The notes under the pieces are model-generated. The model searched no databases. It was not told where the DNA came from and saw only the letters and a program-made list of their open reading frames with translations. Of a stretch of DNA of 64,000 nucleotides, positions 50,340 through 61,691 are shown piece by piece. Made by a program: the position numbers and the translations under genes. The stretch's first letter is position 1; the number at the start of each line of letters is the position of its first letter. The stretch covers positions 29,732,836 to 29,796,835 of the forward strand of contig NC_088681.1 of NCBI RefSeq assembly GCF_950023065.1, read 5' to 3'. Source of the DNA: Planococcus citri. Its lineage: Eukaryota; Arthropoda; Insecta; Hemiptera; Pseudococcidae.

Positions 50340-51300
50340 ATGTTGCAATGTCATGTTGAAGAAAAAAGCTTTGAAAGTATGTACCACCATTTCAAAGATA
50401 GGCAATTTCTGAAAATAACATTTAAAAAATGGCCCATGAATTCAGTTTCAAATTCAGAAAATTTCAAAATAGAGGAAAGACGTTCTTGAAAAATCAGACA
50501 GGCCAATAGATAATAATCATGAGAGGCTGAATAGGTAGGTAAGTGACCTCAGGAGGCCAGAAAGATGGGCCAATGACCTTGAGAGGCCAGATAGGCAGAT
50601 AGACAACCTTGTAAAATTGGGGCACCTATAGGTAAACTTGGCAAAAATTTCTAGAAACATGACACTAAGTTGATAAGGTATCTCAACTAAATTCTCAAAA
50701 ATTGAAGTAAAATGCTGCAAAAATCAAAACTAAGCAACGTCATCGTCTAATTAAAAGATCGAAGGGAAAAAATGATTCGTCAATACAAATTCAAAAAAAT
50801 ATTCGAATTTCGGATCAAGAATCACGTTTTTAAAAATGATTTGAATGATGAATCAAATCACAAAATTTTTGATCGGGATTGGATCATGATTCTAATCGTC
50901 CTCAATCCTATACTGGAGACTGAAACGTCACCATACCATCACCAATCCATTTTTAAAATTGAAAATAAGACACACACCAAATTTGAACTTTCAACTTAGA
51001 TTTGACCAAATTTTTATTTTTCCTTAGAAATTCAGCCAATCTGAATTTTCAAAAATTCCCTACCGATAAGTATATATATAAAAATTAAAAAATTAAATTT
51101 AGCAAACAAAATTTATCCTTTTTTACATAGATTTTGCATAATCTGGATTATGGATTTTCGAAAATCCCTCAAAATCCCTGTTTTTTAATCTCTGTTTACA
51201 AATTCAAAATCAATTTTTGAAAATCTGCTCGTTCGTTTTACCAGATTTTGAAAAAATTATTCTAGATTCTCAAAAATCCACAACCTATCTATATGTATGA
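50340..51300 (-). repeat. Composite repeat, inverted and permuted copy B
   Basis: In plus-strand order: inverse of segment b (50340-50500), three exact-length 30-bp units (50521-50550, 50551-50580, 50581-50610) that are the inverse of the copy A units, inverse of segment d (about 50770-50960), then inverse of segment c (about 51120-51295). A simple inversion would give d-c-b-a; the order here is b-a-d-c. Confidence 0.8.
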
Positions 51301-54300
51301 GTACTTGAGTAGCCCCTGAAAATAGATTTTGAATTTTAGAGCTACATTATCGATTGAAAATCTCCCAAAAATACCCACGAACACTAAACAGATTTTAGAT
51401 TTTGGTAAAATCAGTGTAAAAAAGAAAGCTAAAATTTAGTGGTGTTTTCTGGGGATGCTCCAGGTGGATTTTTCTCAATTCAGTTCAATAATGTTGTTGC
51501 TTTAGACCTTTTTTGTGGATTTTGTTTTGAGATGAGAAAATCCAAAAATCTGGATGAGGCTTCAGAATATCTCAAGTCGAAACATCCACTACTCAATCAA
51601 AAAAGGAAACCTTTCAGCGTGCAACCTCAATTTAATTAAACTCTGAGCCGAGTTTTTAAGGAAAGTGGACAAAATTGGAATCATTAAAAATTCATCGAGG
51701 AATTGAAAAACGAAGTTCACCGACTGAAATTTTTGTCCTGGTAGGGTTTCTTTGAATGACATTTTTTGGTTCTTTTTATGTTATTTTCTCAAGTATGAAA
51801 AATCTAAAAAATGAATCCACCATAAATAGGGTGATTGAGGGGGGGGGGGTAGAATATAAACCAATTTTCAGCTTTCTTTATTTCAATTGGTATCAAATTT
51901 TGGTGAATTGACCATTGAAAAGTACCTATCAAAAATTTACCAAGATTTGAATAACGAAATCCAGCACCTGAAGTTTCGCTTCAGGTTTTACAGGGGAGGG
52001 GAGGAGGGTGCGCAAAACGCGAAAAATCCTTTCGCAATCAAATATCCATTCTCTTCGTATTATTATTTTTTGTAGAATGAGCCGATCAGTGAATAGAGTT
52101 TTCATCAAGCCAATCAGCGATTGGTATTTTTTCTTGAAACAAAAAGCAAGATTAATTTGAACTTGTTCCTATTTTTTAATGTTTTATTAATTTTTGAATG
52201 AGGTATAATTAAGCGAGGCATAAAAAATATTTATTCCACAAGTTGAATTATGTTTTAACAGCAAGAAATGAAATTTTTACCAAATCAAGCGTCTTGTAAT
52301 CAAGAGATGGGAAACATTGAAAAATCCAAGATATCAATTTTTTATACATATGTTACGAGTCCATTCGTGAAGCTGAAGCAGTGAAAGCGACCCTCAAATT
52401 GTTGCAAAAATTGAAAAAATAAAAGATAAAAGCGATCGTCAAGCTACAAAGCAATCCGAAAACACTTTTTTTATGGTTGAAAGGTATTAACCCCTTCATA
52501 CTCATGTGATGTTTGTTTCAAAAAGGGCTTACGGTCATCTCCTAATTTGGAGTTTAGTTACTTATTTTCTCGCCAGAAATTCTGTTCTGGTGCCCCCTTG
52601 ATAGGTAAAAATTGATCAACTTACTCCATTTGATTTACAATACTTATTTCATCGTAATAGAATGAATTTGAGACTCACCTGAAACAAAAAACAAAACGAA
52701 ATGTTGATTAGTTAATTGCCAATCATATCGTTAAATAAATTCGTAAACTTGAATCAAAACTTTATGAGCCCAACAATAGGATTATAACCGTATTATTGAG
52801 AAAAAACAAGTATTTTTTCACCCATTGTCGACTTATCGAACCAAACAGGGACACCCCATATACTAATATAGCACCGAATCGGAATATTTGCCTGAGTTAT
52901 TACATTACATCCGCTGCTATGTTTTTCTTTCTTTTTTTTTTACCAACACATAGGTATAGTATATGACCGGTAAAGGTGTACAAAGTTACACGAGAAAGGT
53001 AGGCTAAAAAAATTTCACTCGCGATTTTGAAAAGAGAGAGAGAGCGCGTAACGGGAAATGGCAAAAAATAATGGACCCAAAAATTCCCTATTCTCCAATT
53101 ACACTAGAAAAAGTTGGCACGTAGTCGTCGTAAATTTAATTTTCAACAGCGCTGCGATGCATTGCGAATTGTATACGAAGCGAATGTGTGTGGGTAAAAT
53201 ATGGATATGTGTAGAGTAATTTTTCTTTTTTTCTATATTTTTTCCGTCTTGCTCGGTATATGTGTGTGTTTTTTTTTCCTATGCCCTGGTAGTATACGTT
53301 GGTGCTGTTTTGGTTGCGGCGAATTTACTCTCTGGTATAGAAGAGTAGTAAATTTAAAAAGTTTTCCAATATACCGAACGCGATCATTGATACAGTGGCT
53401 GAAAAATGCCGAAACGTATTGCAATTTTTACTCGTTAAAATGTCTCGGGTATTTTCGTACCCCTTTCTGTCGACTAGTTTTGCGTGTCTTCTGTTATACT
53501 CGTATGTGTGAGAAAAACGACGAATGAGAAATGATGAGATACGTTATACTGCAATATAAATGTTCGTATATAGATACGTATACCACATTATATTATAAGA
53601 GTAAGAGAAATGACGAACGATGAACGATGGAAAATTTACAACGATGTCAGCGTTATTCGACACTTATTTTCTACGATGATGAACGCTTCAGTTGCGATTA
53701 AGTTTAAATTACGCGCCAGTCGTAAGTGCAATTTTACTCGTATCTACAGTACATGATTCGAGCTGTCTGCCTCTCTGTCTCTACCCTCCCCGGCTGCTGT
53801 AAGTTGTGCCATCATAATACTTCATGTTCATATAACATATGTAGTTATTGTAAAATGTTAGCAGAGGTATCTGTGAGAGTGCTTTAAATTGAACAACAAT
53901 GACGACGTAGGGTAAGTAGGAGAGGTACATACAGGGTACCTCTATACGATGAAAGAATTCCGTATACGAAATTGAAGGTGTTGGCGAACTTGATGCACGA
54001 ATTGGAAAGTTGCCGAAAATGTACCGGCACAATTGGCCAAATTACACGCGGTGAATTGATTTCTCATCTCAGAAAAAAATCATTTCAACGACGTATTCGC
54101 GAAATGAAAATTTAATGGGGTTTGTAACCTCCCGAAACATGGCAGTATTTTTGATTCGCGAATGAGTCTTGGCTTTTATATCTACTACGAATATATAGAA
54201 AAATGGTAATCAGACCGACGACGTATTTTATGATATTGTACATCGATTCGAAAAGACTATGTATCGTGAATCTGTGTTAGTTAAAAATATCAAACTGTTT

Positions 54301-55170
54301 CCAATCTAGCTGAAAATTTCGAATGATAGATTTTATGGGTTTTGATTACAATGTATACAAAATCATCAAAGTCCATAAAATTTCATCCTACGGGTTTTCC
54401 TACATTAGTTGAAATCTTTCGAACGCCTCTTCATTAAAGTATTTGCTCGTATTTTTTCTGCTGACGGATTCGATTTCTACGAATTTTATGACATCAATGA
54501 AAGAAAATTATTTCGACAAAACATTTTAATACTCTATTAGAAATATTTGAAATAAGAAAACAGCGAGTATTTTCACATCATTTCAATTTGTCAGTAGATA
54601 TTCGACTCAAGATCAGTTGAGTAAAAAGCTATCCACATTACATCAAGTTGAATTGACCACCTCAAATATTCCCAATTTTTTTAAAATAAAAAAACTGTTT
54701 TTTTCTTTATTACTTATCTCAATTTTTACCAACTTATGCGGAATTTCACTGAAAGTTCATCATTTTTTGTAGATTTGCCATGATTTAAATAATTATGTAC
54801 CTTATACATATATGTTTTTGAGTAATTTCTACGGTATTTTATAATAGTTATTGTTTTATTCAATTTCTCCAATTTTTGTCAAATTTTACTGAAATTTCAT
54901 CAGTCTCTGGTAATTTTTATTGATTTTAATGCCCTTTTTCGCAACTTCATACCAAATTATCCTATTTTCAATTTTTTCCCAATTTTTTACCGAAAATTCA
55001 TCATTTTGTTGCTGATTTTCAGTGATTTTAATTTTATTGTTTCAAACATTTTTTTAAATCATTTTGATGATGCTTTATAAAGTTTTTGCCAGATTTTACT
55101 GCAATTTTATGAACATTGGTGAGTTAAAGTGTTTTTGATGTTTTTACGTATGTTTAATTGTTTGTGAGAG
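51301..55170. other. Noncoding stretch
   Basis: 51.3-52.1 kb is repeat-like text with a G11 run at 51839-51849. 52.1-54.5 kb is complex. 54.6-55.15 kb is low-complexity A+T-rich. A cysteine-rich open frame at 53201-53527 with a hydrophobic start was considered but not called. Confidence 0.4.
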
Positions 55171-56013
55171 TATCAATTCATTTAAGAGAATCAATCATGA
55201 ACGAATCGATTAATATTTTGAAAGAACCATTTGCAAACGAATTGATCAATTCTTTGATTTATAATTAATCAATTCGTTTGCGAATGATTCACCAAAAATT
55301 AAGAAAATGAATCGATTTGTTCGCGAGCGAGTCATTCAAACAAATCAATTCGTTCGCGAATGATTCACTAAAAAATTATTCAATTCGTTAGTGAACGATT
55401 CACCAATAATCCAGAAAATGAATCGATTCGTTCGCGAACAAGTCACTTATACGAATCGATTCGTTCGCGAACGAGTCATTTATACGAATCAATTCGTTCG
55501 AGAACGATTCACTTATACAAATCAATTCGTTCGCGAATGATTCATCAAAAATTATTCAATTCGTTTGTGAACGATTCACCAATAATCAAGTAAATGAATC
55601 GGTTCGTTCGTGAACGAGTCATTTATACGAATCAATGCGTTCGCGAACGAGTCACTTATACGAATCAATGCGTTCGCGAACGAGTCACTTATACGAATCA
55701 ATTCGTTCGCGAACGAGTCACTTATACGAATCAATTAGTTTGCGAACGATTCACTTACACAAATCAATTCGTTCGCGAACGATTCACTAATACGAAATTA
55801 CGAATCAATTCGTTTGCGAACGAGTCACTTATAATTCAATTCGTTCGCGAATGATTCACCAAACATTATTCAATTCGATTCACTTCGCTTAAAAACAGAT
55901 CAATTGCAATATAAATGTTTTTAAAAAAGTGACTCAATTTGTTTGTAAAAGATTAATTTGTATTTGAAGAAAAGTCGGTCCTCACACGTATAATGCGTGA
56001 GTGTTTTTTTTTT
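55171..56013 (+). repeat. Palindromic satellite element, array 3 with both flanks
   Basis: The left flank contains GATCAATTCTTTGATTTATA. Tandem units follow at about 55265-55860, including at least four near-identical 33-bp units made of GTTCGCGAACGAGTCACTTA and TACGAATCAATGC. The right flank resembles that of array 1 and ends TAATGCGTGAGTGTTTTTTT. The 87-codon frame in it, repeating VRERVTYTNQC, exists only because the 33-bp period is a multiple of three. Confidence 0.88.
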
Positions 56014-56936
56014 AGGTATGATGATAATTGATAAGTGAGCACACCTACAAACCCCCCCCCCAAAAAAGCATATTTTTTCCATAAAAATTTTTTGGATCGA
56101 CACTGGTCAAAAGTTGGAAAAACTGAAGAGGGGACCGAGTACACACAGAATTTTTTGGAAAAAATCAATTTTGATAACTGAGGTGTCTTTTTTGCATAAT
56201 TCGATATCTCGTGAACACGAATATCAAGTCAAAATTGAAATTGCATTTCTCCTACCCCCTCTCTCAACCAGAATCCCCCTATCAAAGGGTACCTACCCAA
56301 GGCTTAAGAGTGATGAATCGACCACCGACTCGGATTTTGAATATAATCCAAAGGTATTTTTAGGGCACCAAAAAAACATTTTTAAGCGGAAAAATTTTTG
56401 TCTCCTCTCCCGCTCCCTCTACATTTGAGAAAATCGCGATTTCTACTCGAAAAAATCCTATTCATCAACCATTTGGTCAAAAATTTTGAAATTTTGGTAG
56501 TGCGTAGGAACATGGAGACTAATTCGTGGAAATTTTTCCAGATATTTTTTACACTGTATTCTAGCAAAAAAAGTTCACAAGAAAACTCTGAATTGCCGCA
56601 GCTCATCACCTAAAAGAGTTTCAGGCAACATTTTTTCACCAAAAACTGTGTTTTAGACCATCTTGTATAATTCTTCGGTCAAAAATTTCAAAAACCAGAG
56701 AAAAGACTAGTAAATCAGAATTCATTGGAAAAAATAAATTTTGATGAACAAAGGGTTAGTTTGATCCGAGAACTTCAAGGTTGATATTCGCACGGAAGGT
56801 GGGGTACCATTGAACACCATCCGTCAGGAAAGTTTTAGACTCTCGTCTCCACTGTTTTTGAGACAGGCCCCCTTTTTTTCTGCCCCGCAAGTATGAGCCA
56901 ATTTTTTCAATTTTTTAGGATGTTGCTATAGGCACC
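56014..56936. other. Noncoding, repeat-like text
   Basis: Contains a C10 run at 56052-56061 and A+T-rich low-complexity stretches. No gene recognised. Confidence 0.4.
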
Positions 56937-56938
56937 TA

Positions 56939-57180
56939 CTCTCTAAATTTAAAACAGTCAATTTTCACTGCTTAGCAGTCACGACATTTTGCCTTTTTAA
57001 ATGCAGTAGTTTTTGACTGCAAAACAGTAGAAAATCTACTGAATTGGTCAGTCAAAATGATTTTTTACTGACCAATTCGGTAGATTTTTCACTGTTTTGC
57101 AGTAAAAAACTACTGCTTTTAAAAAGGCAAAATGTCGTGACTGCTAAGCAGTGAAAATTGACTGTTTTAAATTAAGAGAG
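56939..57180. mobile_element. 242-bp near-perfect palindrome flanked by TA
   Basis: The whole element is two arms of about 114 bp around a 14-bp centre (57053-57066). It starts CTCTCTAAATTTAAAACAG and ends with the inverse of CTCTCTTAATTTAAAACAG, with TA on both sides (56937-56938 and 57181-57182). The arms differ by only a few substitutions and 1-bp indels. This is the structure of a foldback or hairpin MITE with a TA target, suggesting Tc1/mariner-type mobilisation (inferred). A transcript would fold into one long hairpin. Confidence 0.88.
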
Positions 57181-57182
57181 TA

Positions 57183-58130
57183 CTAGGGGCATTCCCATAA
57201 GAATTTTCTAGTCTGCATTTAGATATGACTACTTTTTGAAAATTCTCCAGAGAAAAATTTCACCCTTCCGTAGATTGCATTCAATATACGAGTTGAAATT
57301 CTATCACTTCTTTCTGTAGTTTTTCATCGTATTCGTTGCCCACCTCAGGTCGCCTTTGCAGAGGGATGCAATAAAACAAATTCGAAAACTTCGTCCCGCT
57401 CATCCCAGAAAACCACGAAATTCGCTTTTAATCGCTTTTTATCGTCGTAATTTATAGATGTAGAATAGTAAATTTATAGGATCGAGTTGGGTGGCTCGTT
57501 ATCGATATCCAGTCCAAAAAACATTAAAAACGAGCCAAACGAACCGTCTTGGCATGCGGGATGCAGGGAGTCGCCGGCTCTGAAACCGAGACTACCAATG
57601 GACTATGGCAACGCGGAGAAACCCAGCAAAGTACCGAGAGCGAGCATCGAAGAAAACGATTTCAATTACTTCTGACACTAACATTCGCCCTTATCCTCGT
57701 CTCTCTGGCAATCTCGCGTCATCAGCACTTTTAATCGAGATGCCATCATTTGTTGAGCCTCTTATAGCTGAGCGTTCTGTTCGCCACAAGATTTACGACT
57801 GCCCGACCATCGAAATAACGCCACGTTCTACGTCTACAAACTGCAAAACCAAATAGAACCCATTGGCAGTTGTTTGCTTTCTTCGTACATTCGCCTCGCT
57901 CCTCTGCTCCGACTCTACGAGCTTTTTCTCTTTCCTTTTTTTTCCTCCTTCGACTGCGCTGTCGTCTCCCTTCCTCGTATCCGTCTCCGGTACTCGTTCA
58001 CTTATACTTTGCCGAATGAGCAATGCGTTTTTGCCCTGGGAAATCGATCTTCGCACAGGTCGTTCATTTTAACCGGAAACCAATTTGAAATCGAGCCAAT
58101 GAAGCGAGCTTATAAGAAACAAAATTAAAC
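57183..58130. other. CpG-richer segment, promoter or exon candidate
   Basis: About 57480-58130 is clearly less A+T-rich and has frequent CpG compared with its surroundings. A frame after an ATATCCAG acceptor-like site at about 57511 contains MDYGNAEKPSKVPRASIEEN and stops at 57675. No family is recognised. It could be a 5' UTR or first exon, perhaps on the minus strand of the semaphorin gene, but nothing proves transcription. Confidence 0.25.
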
Positions 58131-59710
58131 CGACCGCTGTCTTAGGCATCTTTTTTTCCTCCATTTTTCCTATATACCTCTATCTGTAGCGGAATTTTTG
58201 TTTGATTTATCACCTACATAGAGAGATATATATTACATAAGGTAAACCGCCTGCTCACTGCACATCATCACCTGTTATACGAACCTAACTACCCACACAC
58301 TTGCAGATTTGTACTTACATTCCAAGTATCGGAATTTAATATAATCTGTTGTGTCTAGTATTTCCTTTCGCATGAGTCTTATAGTCGAGTAATTCACATA
58401 TCTTGTTTGTTTTACTGTTGCTTCTTCCTAACCCAACATTCTATTTTGGTTAACATTTTACGAAATTCTCTATGTTGTGGGTGGACACGTTTTGCAAGCC
58501 TCCTACCATTATTTATGCAAGATCTGGGACCAAACTTTTCTATTTACATATCGAAGAATTTCATGGAAAAAAATTCAATCTGCTCAACAATTCTGAATTT
58601 CTAACCTTTCTCAACATTTTTTGTCAAAAAAAAACCTTGATAAGATACACGTGTCTGGCAGACTAAAAATTTTCAAAATCCTATTCCACAACACATACTT
58701 ACATAGAAGGAGACACAACGACACTCATTTCCATCATCCTACATAAGTAAGTTTGTAACGCTTCTCTGCCCATCTTATTCCTCAAACAAGCTTAAGTTAG
58801 CTTTTAATGAGCTTAATGAACGCAGTATTTCTCAAACACACGCATACGCTGTACGCCTTTAATTCTTTACACTCATTTAAAGACGCCGATTATCTCGAAC
58901 AAAGCATCTCGTCGCGTCAATGTATTACGAGTACAACAAGGCAAAATGTTGACGCGCGATTGCGGTTAATGCCTCGAATAAACATCATCCTCTTATGACA
59001 AATGAAATATCTTTTTGCATAAAATGTGCGAAAAGCATACCACAATGATACACATTACATCTTCGTGTATTTTCCACCAACACCATCAGTACACAACAAC
59101 ATCCTATATGTGTGCCGAACATTGAGAGAGCATAGTAAAGCATTTCGCTAATTAATTTCTTCTCTCACTGGTACACATTACTAACGCCTCTATTGTTTAC
59201 TGGTTGTCTAGTTCCCCAACTTACAGGCTCTCTTGTGAGCTGTACGTACCTACTTGTATGTATTTGCAAACCACCACGTGTATCACGTTGATGAATTTTT
59301 TACCGCAATTTCTTTCGAAAGGCGACATATTCGCTGCGTGTATTTTTGTATGTAACGAAAATACCTTTTGTCGTCGAATAATAGCGGTTATTTTTCACGC
59401 TGTGTACAAAATGAGCGAAAATAAAGGAAAAAAGAGGTGCAGCAGGGTGTTATGCTTGGATAGCCGAATTTTTAACCAACAAGATGAATAAATCACGTAA
59501 AATTTAAATTACGTCTTATATTGAATAAAAATCCGGAAAAATTTCATACATGGAAAAAAGAGACTTTTTGTTTTGGAAGATGGCTCGATTCGAATGTTGA
59601 CTTATCAACAATTATCCAATAAAATTGAGTTTCTGATTCTTGAAAATTAAAAAAAATAATACATTTTATTGCAATGAGAAATTTTATCCTTTACAGTTTT
59701 GTTTTTCATA
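58131..59710. other. Noncoding stretch
   Basis: Complex, single-copy-like sequence. No exon, RNA gene or repeat recognised. Confidence 0.45.
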
Positions 59711-60257
59711 AATTGGACTGGCATCTTTTTTCATTTTCGAGAAAAAAAAATTACAAGTTTTACAATTGCTGCAAAAGTACCATCAGAAACCTAAAAAATG
59801 AAAATTTTTGCATTTTTGAAATATTTTACCAATGTGTAGACGATAATGTGAAAAAAATCCCCCTCCCCCCATTTGTCAACGAATTGACATTTTTCGTGCT
59901 ATAAATTTTTATACTGTATTTTCCCAAACTCACCTGAACATCTCTGAGCACTCGTTCACACCCCTGAATTTTCCAAACACACCCGAACATCTCTGAGCAC
60001 TCGTTCACACCCCTGAATTTTCCTACACACCCGAACATCTCTGAGCACTCGTTCACACCCAAATTATATGCATTTTTCGTCAATTTGTCGACAAATTGAG
60101 GGGAGGGGGATTTTTTCACATTATCGTCTACACATTGGTAAAATATTTCAAAAATGCAAAAAGTTTCATTTTTTAGGTTTCTGATGGTACTTTTGCAGCA
60201 ATTGTAAAACTTGCAATTTTTTTTTCTCGAAAATGAAAAAAGATGCCAGTCCAATTT
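59711..60257. repeat. Foldback element with central minisatellite
   Basis: Arms at 59711-59909 and 60062-60257 are reverse complements at high identity, from AATTGGACTGGCATCTTTTT inward. The centre holds three 48-49-bp units (ACATCTCTGAGCACTCGTTC and ACACCC) at about 59926-60060. Because the arms are inverted, both strands carry the same open frame (SFSRKK.FYNCCKSTIRNLK...FEIFYQCVDDNVKK), and the minus-strand frame also runs through the minisatellite as GVNECSEMFGC repeats. These frames are structural by-products and are not called as genes. Confidence 0.88.
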
Positions 60258-60609
60258 TTTGATATGTCATTCTACATAAAAAGGACTAAAACTGAGAATT
60301 TTTTCAGAATTTTTACTGGCGGACATCATGGTTATATTTAAATTATAAGTTTTAAAATCGATTTTTTTAGGTTTTTGAAAGTGGCAACACTGATTTTGAC
60401 ATCACTCGTCGATTACCCTCTCAAAGTACTACATTTGAAAAAAAGTTCAAAATTCTATACCACGTACAACCGGAGCAATTTGCAACTGAAATTTTCCATT
60501 TTCGGCCATTTTGGAGAACTTTAAAACGCCACAGCTCCGTCAAAAAAATCGAAAAAATGTCCGGTTTGCGTCATTCGTCATCGTTCGTGCAAAAATCCGC
60601 CGATTTGGC
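60258..60609. other. Noncoding stretch
   Basis: Ordinary A+T-rich sequence between the foldback element and the TTACC array. Nothing recognised. Confidence 0.4.
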
Positions 60610-61500
60610 ATGGAATGACCCACCAGTAATTTACTAAAACTACTGGCAATCTACTAGAATTACCATTATTTCATCAAAAATTACCAATAATACTAATAAC
60701 TTTATTACCTATTATTTACCTACTAGTAATTTACCAAAACATTTCAAAAATTGCCTGTAATTTACCAAAATTACCCGTAATTTACCAAAATTACCTGTAA
60801 TTTATGAAAATTAGTAAATTACCTGTAACATACCAAAATTACCAGCAACTCATTAACAGTATCTACCAATAATTTACCAAAAGTTGTCCTGATATACCAA
60901 AACTTACCTAATTATTGGTAATTTGTAAATATACAAACAAAGCTTCAAAAAACTGCCAGTAATTTACCAAAAGTACTGGTAATTTACCGGTCAATATCAC
61001 CAGTAATCTTTCAAAATCACTGGTAATCTATCAAACAATACCAGTATTTGACAATTCATCAAAAGTGACTGAAATTTACCACAAATTACCAAATTCTTAG
61101 AAATTCATCTCAAAATACCAGTAATTTATTTTTCCAAATCTCTTGAGATTTTCTGCAATTCACCAAAACAAATTGTCAAATGGCTGGTAATTTACCAACA
61201 CTACCAACAGTTTACGGTAATTTACCAAAAATGACTGAATAAACAGTACTTGACTGAATACGTCATGTTATTTACTAAAAGTGATCATTAATTTACCAGT
61301 AATTTACCAAAAGTTATCCTCATTTGCCTAAGTTACCAAAACTTACTAGTCATTTACAGAAAAATACTCATAAATTACCAAAATTACCACTATTACTGAA
61401 AATTACAAGAATTTACCAAAAATTACCAGTAATTTACTGAAAATTACCAGTAATTTACCGAAAATTACCAGTAATTTACCAAAAATTACCAGTAATTTTT
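60610..61500 (+). repeat. 'AAAATTACCAGTAATTTACC' array
   Basis: Imperfect repeats of about 20 bp across nearly 900 bp, most regular at 61390-61495. GGTAATTTACC and CAGTAATTTACC are partly self-complementary. The most uniform units lie at the right end, suggesting recent amplification there. Confidence 0.85.
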
Positions 61501-61569
61501 CCAATTGTCAAATTTCAGAAATTTATTTTTATTGTTAATTTTTCAAGTGTCACATTTTGACATAATTTC

Positions 61570-61691
61570 AATTCATTGAATTTTGTTTCAATGTGTTATT
61601 TAAAGTTGGACAAAATATTGTAGATACTTGAATTTATTGAATTTTGTTTCAATGTATTATTTAAAGTTGGACAAAATATTGTAGATACTTG
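61570..61691 (+). repeat. 61-bp tandem duplication
   Basis: Two adjacent copies (61570-61630 and 61631-61691), each containing TGAATTTTGTTTCAATGT and AAAGTTGGACAAAATATTGT, differing at about two positions. Recent local duplication. Confidence 0.9.

Noticed and set aside
53201..53527. 108-codon frame with hydrophobic start and many cysteines
   Set aside because: The hydrophobic start comes from T-rich low-complexity DNA and there is no recognisable family. Cysteines are scattered without a pattern.
55594..55854. 87-codon VRERVTYTNQ repeat frame
   Set aside because: A 33-bp satellite read in frame, not a gene.
59826..60254. 142-codon minus-strand frame with GVNECSEMFGC repeats
   Set aside because: Made by the inverted arms and 48-49-bp loop units of the foldback element; no conserved domain.
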